Shown here piece after piece: positions 1 to 4,078 of a stretch of DNA of 6,058 bases. The DNA is from Dehalococcoidia bacterium (GTDB lineage: Bacteria > Chloroflexota > Dehalococcoidia > UBA6926). The DNA is taken from positions 1-6,058 of the forward strand of contig JASLZO010000079.1 of the NCBI GenBank assembly GCA_030754805.1, written 5' to 3'. A program made the position numbers and the translations under genes. The stretch's first letter is position 1. Every line of letters starts with the position of its first letter. Under the pieces are notes generated by a model. That model saw only the letters and a program-made list of their open reading frames with translations, was not told where the DNA came from and ran no database searches.

Positions 1-186
1 TCCGCCAATCAGCCACGGCATCAAATTCCCGGCTTTGCCCTGGGCACCGACTGTTCCCCTGGTCGCTGCGGCAGACCTGTCGCGTCGCGGAGAACGAGGT
101 TGTCGTCGCGCCCGCGAAGAACCCCGTCCTTGCCCTGACGCGTTTTCGTCGGCCCCAGATTCCTCTTCCCCCTGCCTCCGCGCCAT
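1..186 (-). CDS. N-terminal fragment of an unidentified protein, cut by the left edge
   Basis: An open frame of 62 codons starts at ATG 186-184 and runs off the left edge without a stop. The start is well supported: GGGAGG (198-193, minus strand) lies 6 nt upstream of the ATG. Residues 1-50 are low-complexity and charged: acidic up to about residue 14, then rich in Arg, Gly, Ser and Ala, so probably disordered. From about residue 51 the sequence turns hydrophobic (GNLMPWLIGG). That could be the beginning of a membrane segment, but too little is visible to tell. The gene is transcribed divergently from the MTA phosphorylase gene, with 186 bp between the two starts. A membrane protein with a cytosolic disordered tail would fit, but I do not recognise the family. 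The coding call is fairly secure and the function is unknown. Confidence 0.6.
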   Translation of the reverse strand, partial: MARRQGEEESGADENASGQGRGSSRARRQPRSPRRDRSAAATRGTVGAQGKAGNLMPWLIGG

Positions 187-372
187 CGCTCGCCTCCCAA
201 GCCGATATTGGAGCAACTATAAGGGCCCGCTTTCCAAGAATGCCGGAGGTTCGTTACTGAACTCTCCGCCGAGAGCCGTTATGGCCTGTCGATACGATCT
301 CGTCCGTTAGCATGGTGATCTGGCACAACGCAGACGAATGGAATCATGAGTTTGGATCGGACTACTCGATAG
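187..372. other. Divergent intergenic region between the left-edge gene and mtnP
   Basis: This 186-bp region must carry the promoters of both divergent genes. A TATAGT hexamer (221-216, minus strand) overlaps a TATAAG hexamer (218-223, plus strand). Either could be a -10 element, but neither has a convincing -35 at 16-18 bp, so I call no promoter. A small hairpin (arms 262-266 and 271-275) is the only other structure seen. The only other open frame noticed is a 19-codon minus-strand one with no ribosome binding site, which I do not regard as a gene. Confidence 0.5.
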
Positions 373-1251
373 ATGCCGGAAGCCACAATCGCCTTCATCG
401 GCGGATCCGGCATGTACGACCTCGCAGGCCTGGTGGACCGAGAAGAGTTGATCGTCTCGACTCCGTTCGGTGCGCCAAGTGGTCCGATAGTCCTGGGTTC
501 GCTCGAAGGAGTGCCGCTCGCGTTCATCGCACGCCATGGCGCCGAACACAGTATCTCCCCTTCGGAGATCCCCGCTCGGGCGAACGTGTACGCGCTCAAA
601 GACATCGGTGTGGAACGGATCGTGTCGATCACCGCGGTCGGAAGCCTGAGACACGAGATTCGACCCAGGGATGTGGTCGTTCCCGATCAGATCATCGACC
701 GTACGAAGGGGCGACCCTCGACGTTCTTTGAGAACGGAATCGTTGCACACGTCGCATTCGCTGATCCCTTCTGCCCTGTCCTCAGTGGGGTTCTCGCGGA
801 TGTATCCGACCGGGAGGGAGGCAGCGCAGGACAGCGCAAAGTCCATGCTGGGGGTACCTACGTCGCGATGGAAGGCCCTCAATTCTCGACTCGGGCCGAA
901 TCGCGCCTCTACCAGTCCTGGCAAGCAAGCATCATCGGCATGACCGCACTACCAGAGGCCAAGCTCGCCCGAGAGGCCGAGATCTGCTACGCGACGCTCG
1001 CGTTCGCGACTGACTACGACGTCTGGCACGAATCCGAAGATGACGTGACAATCGAGGTGGTCGTCCAACACCTCATGGCAAACATCGCGTCGGCGAAACG
1101 AATCATCAGCGGTCTGGTGCGCTCGATCCCCTCGGAGCGGAACTGCGTGTGTGAATCCGCTCTCCGAGACGCGATCATCACCAACTCGGCCAGCATTTCG
1201 GAGGAGGCCCGGCTCAGGCTTGGCCCGATCCTCCAAAGATATCCACCCTAA
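373..1251 (+). CDS. mtnP: S-methyl-5'-thioadenosine phosphorylase (MTAP)
   Basis: This cytosolic enzyme splits 5'-methylthioadenosine with phosphate into adenine and 5-methylthioribose 1-phosphate, recycling the by-product of polyamine synthesis and SAM chemistry. The 292-residue protein covers the whole purine nucleoside phosphorylase/MTAP fold. Visible motifs are the phosphate-binding GGSG (10-13), RHG (54-56) and TAVGSL (87-92), then DRTKGRPSTFF (109-119), MEGPQFSTRAES (166-177) and GMTALPEAKLA (189-199). The TDYD motif (213-216) supplies two Asp residues, D214 and D216. In the MTAP family these select 6-aminopurines, which favours MTA over inosine or guanosine. An in-frame TAG immediately precedes the ATG, so no earlier start is possible, yet no clear Shine-Dalgarno is seen upstream. 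The gene converges with apt across 58 bp that hold no obvious terminator. A broader or related nucleoside specificity cannot be excluded from sequence alone. Confidence 0.93.
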   Translation: MPEATIAFIGGSGMYDLAGLVDREELIVSTPFGAPSGPIVLGSLEGVPLAFIARHGAEHSISPSEIPARANVYALKDIGVERIVSITAVGSLRHEIRPRDVVVPDQIIDRTKGRPSTFFENGIVAHVAFADPFCPVLSGVLADVSDREGGSAGQRKVHAGGTYVAMEGPQFSTRAESRLYQSWQASIIGMTALPEAKLAREAEICYATLAFATDYDVWHESEDDVTIEVVVQHLMANIASAKRIISGLVRSIPSERNCVCESALRDAIITNSASISEEARLRLGPILQRYPP

Positions 1252-1309
1252 CGGCATGTGGGCCGGCACCAAGCCGCTCAGGGGTCGGGCACTGAAACTT
1301 TCGGGCGGG

Positions 1310-1822
1310 TCAGTACACGAGAAGCGTGTGGATATCGCGCCCAACCAGAAGCTCCCGGCCACCGAGATCAGTCAATTCGATGAAAACGCTGATCCCGGCG
1401 ACTCTTCCGCCTGCACGCTCAACAAGGTCGATTGTTGCCTTGAGCGTCCCGCCTGTCGCGATGACATCATCGACGATCAGCACGTTCTGGTCGCGTTGGA
1501 CCCCATCCGCATGCATCTCGACGGTTTCGATGCCGTACTCGAGTTCGTAGCGCGACTGGATCGTTTCCCAAGGAAGTCTCCCCAGTTTCCTCACGGGAAC
1601 GAACGCCGCATCGAGCACGTAAGCCATGGGCGCCCCGAAAAGGTATCCGCGCGCTTCGACGGCGACGACCGCATCAATGCCCTTCCTTTCGTAGGGCGCC
1701 GTCATCTCTCGCACGACGCCTTTGAACGCCGTGGGGTTCGAGAGAACTGGGGTGATATCACGGAACAACACTCCGGGCTGTGGGAAGTCCGGAATATTCC
1801 GAACCAGTTCGCGGTAGTCCAT
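1310..1822 (-). CDS. apt: Adenine phosphoribosyltransferase
   Basis: APRT joins adenine and PRPP to give AMP and pyrophosphate in the cytosol, the one-step adenine salvage route. The start at 1822 gives 170 residues (MDYRELVRNIPDFPQPG...), the normal APRT length. The open frame continues upstream to 1987, but that extension is dismissed because it has no APRT homology and crosses a terminator-like palindrome. Motifs are PDFPQPGVLFRDITP (11-25), EARGYLFG (56-63), the flexible-loop segment RKLGRLPWET (78-87), YELEYG (92-97) and the PRPP-binding loop VLIVDDVIATGGT (114-126). The family usually has RKPGKLP in the flexible loop, so L80 and R82 are mild departures. The neighbour across the convergent junction is MTAP, which produces the adenine used here. 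No Shine-Dalgarno lies close to the ATG. A weak -10-like TGCTAT about 9 nt upstream hints at a very short leader. Confidence 0.95.
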   Translation of the reverse strand: MDYRELVRNIPDFPQPGVLFRDITPVLSNPTAFKGVVREMTAPYERKGIDAVVAVEARGYLFGAPMAYVLDAAFVPVRKLGRLPWETIQSRYELEYGIETVEMHADGVQRDQNVLIVDDVIATGGTLKATIDLVERAGGRVAGISVFIELTDLGGRELLVGRDIHTLLVY

Positions 1823-1862
1823 GGCGCGACGATAGCAGCCGCCTTCACACAGCGTCCACAAG

Positions 1863-1892
1863 AAAGAGCTCAGCGGTACCGCTGAGCTCTTT
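1863..1892 (-). terminator. Perfect 30-bp palindrome with T-rich tail, probable intrinsic terminator
   Basis: Positions 1863-1892 are perfectly self-complementary, centred between 1877 and 1878 on GGTACC. Read on the minus strand, the RNA can form a GC-rich stem (GAGCTCAGCG with its complement) closed by a GTAC loop and followed by TTTCTTGT. That is the form of a Rho-independent terminator for the two small genes ending at 1935, lying 42 bp beyond their last stop. Read on the plus strand, the tail is only TTT followed by GAG, so termination in that direction should be weaker. Because the palindrome ends 40 bp before the apt start, a dimeric-repressor operator for apt is the main alternative reading. 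Confidence 0.6.
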
Positions 1893-1934
1893 GAGTAAGT
1901 TGCGCCCTGAATTGGCCGGAACAGACGGAACCGG

Positions 1935-2078
1935 TCAGTCGGCGGAGGGAACCCTCCGCTGGCCCTGAAGTCCCATCTCTTGCTCACAGCACTTCAGTTC
2001 ACTCTCGCTCGCCTTCGTGGCAAGCACCTGTGTGCCGCAATTCTCGCACTCGTACCGCTTTCCTAGTTGGATCGCCAC
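1935..2078 (-). CDS. Desulforedoxin-like miniprotein with CxxC...CC metal site (second of tandem pair)
   Basis: This very short gene encodes 47 residues from GTG 2078-2076 to TGA 1937-1935. The start is backed by GGGAG (2089-2085) with a 6-nt spacer. The core reads GKRYECENCGTQVLATKA (6-23), then LKCCEQEM (28-35). Cysteines sit at 11, 14, 30 and 31. The C-x2-C, 15 residues, C-C layout is that of desulforedoxin and of the N-terminal domain of desulfoferrodoxin, where four Cys bind one iron as a small homodimeric FeS4 redox centre. A structural zinc site is the alternative. Desulforedoxin itself is about 36 residues, so the tail from about residue 37 (rich in Q, R, V, P) is extra. The protein is identical to its upstream neighbour at 17 of 38 ungapped positions, so the pair arose by tandem duplication. 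A redox or superoxide/oxidative-stress role is inferred only from the family; no superoxide reductase catalytic domain is present here. Confidence 0.78.
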   Translation of the reverse strand: MAIQLGKRYECENCGTQVLATKASESELKCCEQEMGLQGQRRVPSAD

Positions 2079-2084
2079 AGTTGT

Positions 2085-2089
2085 CTCCC
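2085..2089 (-). promoter_or_regulatory. Ribosome binding site of the second desulforedoxin-like gene
   Basis: GGGAG on the minus strand ends 6 nt before the GTG at 2078. It lies inside the 26-nt gap between the stop of the first small gene and the start of the second. It decides the GTG start and argues for independent translation of the second cistron on a shared transcript. Confidence 0.65.
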
Positions 2090-2104
2090 AACTCTACTTA
2101 GCGT

Positions 2105-2221
2105 CTATTTCTGCGTCATGGGCTGGCCATGGCACTCCAGTGAGCCATCGCCGGCCTTGGTCACAACGACTTCCGCGGCACATGAGCCGCACCCGTATCG
2201 CTTCCCCATCTGGTTCGCCAT
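2105..2221 (-). CDS. Desulforedoxin-like miniprotein with variant CxxC...CH metal site (first of tandem pair)
   Basis: This gene encodes 38 residues from ATG 2221-2219 to TAG 2107-2105, close to the roughly 36 residues of classical desulforedoxin. The protein begins MANQMGKRYGCGSCAAEVVV and ends LECHGQPMTQK. Putative metal ligands are C11, C14 and C30. Position 31, Cys in classical desulforedoxin and in the downstream paralogue, is His here (codon CAT at 2131-2129). The site would therefore be Cys3His, or Cys3 with an open position, which should change metal preference or redox potential if a metal is bound. GGGGAGAG (2238-2231) supplies the ribosome binding site, and a sigma70-like promoter lies just upstream. 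The conserved GKRY before CxxC and the shared V, TKA, L, Q and M positions show common ancestry with the 47-residue neighbour. Coding status is supported by this similarity, the start signals and the stop position. The biochemical role is inference. Confidence 0.76.
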   Translation of the reverse strand: MANQMGKRYGCGSCAAEVVVTKAGDGSLECHGQPMTQK

Positions 2222-2230
2222 CGTTATTTA

Positions 2231-2238
2231 CTCTCCCC
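2231..2238 (-). promoter_or_regulatory. Ribosome binding site of the first desulforedoxin-like gene
   Basis: GGGGAGAG on the minus strand is purine-rich and ends 9 nt before the ATG at 2221. It supports translation of this 38-codon frame. Confidence 0.6.
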
Positions 2239-2263
2239 GTGGATTCCACTCTAGCGGCGCCCT

Positions 2264-2292
2264 AGTATAAATTCGCTCAGATACACAGTCAA
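2264..2292 (-). promoter_or_regulatory. Sigma70-type promoter of the desulforedoxin-like mini-operon
   Basis: On the minus strand a -35 box TTGACT (2292-2287) and a -10 box TATACT (2269-2264) are separated by exactly 17 bp. Each matches the housekeeping consensus at five of six positions. Transcription should begin near 2257, giving a leader of about 36 nt before the ATG at 2221 with the ribosome binding site inside it. This is the strongest promoter in the window. It faces away from rsmI, whose start lies on the other side. Placement is by eye. Confidence 0.65.
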
Positions 2293-2322
2293 CGTAGAAT
2301 AAGCCCGGGTCGACGGGCCCCG

Positions 2323-2340
2323 AAGCTCACCAAGCTCACC
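2323..2340 (+). repeat. Tandem duplication of a 9-bp unit in the rsmI leader
   Basis: AAGCTCACC occurs twice in direct succession (2323-2331 and 2332-2340), 35 bp before the rsmI start. It may be replication slippage or a small regulatory repeat. Nothing in the sequence gives it a function. Confidence 0.7.
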
Positions 2341-2375
2341 ATTTCCGCCCGTCTCAGGCATCGTCAAAGAGCCCC

Positions 2376-3083
2376 ATGACAGGAACGCTCTACGTCGTCG
2401 GGACACCGATCGGAAATCTCGACGATCTTTCGATACGTGCCGCGAGAACCCTTCGCGAGGTCTCCGCGATCGTCGCCGAAGACACGCGGACCACGCGAAA
2501 ATTGCTGGACCGGTACGAAATCCCCGTCCCGGTGTTGATCAGTTACTTCGTCGGGAACCGGAAACGCCGCGAGCCCCAGATCCTCGCGCGACTCGAGGCG
2601 GGCGACGATCTCGCGCTCGTCAGCGAAGCGGGAACGCCCGGTATCAATGATCCCGGTTCGGAACTCGTTCAAGTCGTATCCGCCGCGGAGTTCGAAGTCG
2701 TTGCCATTCCGGGGCCAAGTGCGGTTCCAACGCTCCTGTCGGTGTCTGGGCTCCCATCGGATCAGTACACCTTCGTTGGGTTCCTGCCACGACGAACCGG
2801 CGAGCGGAGTCGTCTGCTGGAACGCCTGGCAGAATTGGAGTGGCCGCTCGTTGCGTTCGAATCACCGCACAGATTGCGGTCGACCCTTACCGATCTCGCC
2901 GAGGTCCTCGGGGACGACCGGCTGGTCATCATCGGGCGTGAGCTGACAAAACGATACGAAGAGGTTTTTCGAGGGTCGGTCGGAGATGCGGTCAAACGAT
3001 TTGAACGACCGCGCGGCGAGTTCACGCTCGTGATTGCGCCTCTCGAAAAGGCCGAACGCCGAAAAAGAGCCTTATCGAAATAG
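2376..3083 (+). CDS. rsmI: 16S rRNA (cytidine(1402)-2'-O)-methyltransferase RsmI
   Basis: RsmI uses SAM to methylate the 2'-hydroxyl of C1402 in 16S rRNA, in the ribosomal P site, tuning start-codon and reading-frame fidelity. The protein shows the tetrapyrrole-methylase fold hallmarks in order: GTLYVVGTPIGNL (3-15), AEDTRTT (34-40), SEAGTPGINDPG (83-94), PGPSAVPTLLSVSGLP (112-127), FVGFLPRR (133-140), ESPHR (162-166), GRELTKRYEEVFRG (187-200) and GEFTLVI (214-220). The start is fixed by homology because the family begins MxGTLYVV; the Shine-Dalgarno (AAAGAG region) is weak. At 235 residues the protein ends just after the core, while E. coli RsmI has about 286, so the small C-terminal helical extension is missing. 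A weak TTCGCT-17 bp-TAGAAT (2272-2300) is a possible promoter overlapping the divergent one. It converges with the polyprenyl synthase gene across 19 bp. Confidence 0.94.
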   Translation: MTGTLYVVGTPIGNLDDLSIRAARTLREVSAIVAEDTRTTRKLLDRYEIPVPVLISYFVGNRKRREPQILARLEAGDDLALVSEAGTPGINDPGSELVQVVSAAEFEVVAIPGPSAVPTLLSVSGLPSDQYTFVGFLPRRTGERSRLLERLAELEWPLVAFESPHRLRSTLTDLAEVLGDDRLVIIGRELTKRYEEVFRGSVGDAVKRFERPRGEFTLVIAPLEKAERRKRALSK

Positions 3084-3105
3084 GTTCGAGGCGGAACTGA
3101 ACCTA
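3081..3105. repeat. Inverted repeat spanning the two convergent stop codons
   Basis: TAGGTTC (3081-3087) and GAACCTA (3099-3105) are perfect 7-bp arms around an 11-nt loop. The first three bases of the left arm are the rsmI stop, and the last three of the right arm are the polyprenyl synthase stop on the other strand. It could act as a small bidirectional terminator or transcription-collision point. The absence of a T tract and the short stem make an efficient intrinsic terminator doubtful. Confidence 0.45.
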
Positions 3106-4071
3106 GCGATCCCGGTCAACGACGAAATCGACGATCTCGTTCAACGCCTGCATAGGCGCTTCTCCAGACTGGACTCGACTCAGCGCGTCTCTCGCCCGGG
3201 CGGCGTGGGTTTCGGCCACCTCCCGAGCGTCGCTGACCGCCGATGAGCTTCGGACTTCTGCGATGGCAGCGCGTAACAGATCGCCCCGCTCATCGTCGGT
3301 GGGTTGTCCGAACCTGAGCACTGCGAACGGACCGTCTTGCCTATCGGTGGGAGCGTAGCGGTCAAGGTAGATCAGGGTCGGCAGCGTCAGAACCCCTTGA
3401 AGGAGATCACTCCCGACCGGCTTACCAACGTCAGACGGATCACCATCGAAATCGAGGATATCGTCGATCACCTGGAACGCCGTTCCCAGGGCTAGGCCGT
3501 AATCACGGAGCGCTTGCACCTCATGTTCGGAGGCGCCTCCCAGGATGGCCCCGGATTGAGCAGCCGTCGCGAACAAAGACGACGTCTTCTTCTCGACACG
3601 TTGCCAGTACGGTTGCTCTCCCTGGGTCCAGTCGAACGAACGGTTGATCTCCCGAAGTTCGCCCTCGGCCAGGTCGCGAAGGGTCCGTGAAAAGAGCTGA
3701 ACCACCCGCACGTTTTCCGTCGAGCAGAGGTAGTCGCCAAGCAACACGGCCACGTCTGTACCCCAGAGTTCGTTGACCGTCCCCTGCCCTCGACGGGTCG
3801 CCGAGTCGTCGACCGTGTCGTCGTGGACCAGTGAAGCGGTGTGGAGCAGTTCCACCGCCACTGCCATTGGGATGTGGAGCGCCCGATCGTAACGGAACAA
3901 TTTTCCGACGAGCAGAGTGATTATTGGCCTTGCTCGCTTGCCCGCGGGGCTCAGCACATGAGCAAGCAGCTCACCAAGCCACGGGAAGTCTGCCTCGCCC
4001 ACCTCACGCAGCTGGGATTCGACATCTACGAGTTCTTCCTCGATTGCGGCGGCCAAGGTTCGTACAGTCAT
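3103..4071 (-). CDS. Long-chain trans-polyprenyl diphosphate synthase
   Basis: This enzyme extends allylic diphosphates with isopentenyl diphosphate to a long all-trans chain, usually for the menaquinone side chain, working in the cytosol or at the membrane. The chosen start (ATG 4071) gives 322 residues. The frame is open further upstream, but only inside metG and without homology. Motifs are GKRARP (44-49), the first Asp-rich motif DDTVDD (84-89), GQGTVNELWGTDVAVLLGDY (95-114), the second Asp-rich motif DDILD (203-207) and GKPVGSDLLQG (216-226). The residue five before the first Asp motif is Ala79. Small residues there are linked to long products, whereas short-chain FPP/GGPP synthases tend to carry aromatic ones. 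The exact length (about C30-C50) cannot be read off. The gene starts 7 bp after the metG stop, so the two are very likely cotranscribed. A GGGG stretch overlapping the metG end may serve as its ribosome binding site. Confidence 0.92.
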   Translation of the reverse strand: MTVRTLAAAIEEELVDVESQLREVGEADFPWLGELLAHVLSPAGKRARPIITLLVGKLFRYDRALHIPMAVAVELLHTASLVHDDTVDDSATRRGQGTVNELWGTDVAVLLGDYLCSTENVRVVQLFSRTLRDLAEGELREINRSFDWTQGEQPYWQRVEKKTSSLFATAAQSGAILGGASEHEVQALRDYGLALGTAFQVIDDILDFDGDPSDVGKPVGSDLLQGVLTLPTLIYLDRYAPTDRQDGPFAVLRFGQPTDDERGDLLRAAIAEVRSSSAVSDAREVAETHAARARDALSRVQSGEAPMQALNEIVDFVVDRDR

Positions 4072-4078
4072 CGGCTCG

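Noticed and set aside
216..223. TATAAG/TATAGT hexamers as promoters for mtnP or the left-edge gene
   Set aside because: No acceptable -35 element lies at 16-18 bp in either direction.
35..310. 91-codon plus-strand open frame at the left edge
   Set aside because: It has no ribosome binding site, is Pro/Arg/Ser-rich and lies opposite the minus-strand frame that has a strong Shine-Dalgarno.
307..924. 205-codon minus-strand open frame antisense to the MTA phosphorylase gene
   Set aside because: The translation is low-information and rich in Arg and Asp with no motif; the plus strand encodes complete MTAP.
1151..1885. 244-codon plus-strand open frame covering apt
   Set aside because: It is a shadow of the apt gene: its sequence mirrors apt codons and shows no domain.
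1941..1960. 8-bp hairpin (arms 1942-1949 and 1952-1959) as a terminator
   Set aside because: It lies within the coding end of the 47-codon gene, has a 2-nt loop and no T tract; the palindrome at 1863-1892 is the better candidate.
1823..1987. 55-codon N-terminal extension of apt
   Set aside because: The extension crosses the terminator-like palindrome and overlaps the second small gene in another frame. It has no APRT similarity, and the 170-residue form is the family length.
2017..2270. Plus-strand open frames of 67-82 codons opposite the small Cys-rich genes
   Set aside because: Their internal repeat-like similarity is the shadow of the two paralogous minus-strand genes, where the ribosome binding sites and conserved Cys spacing are found.
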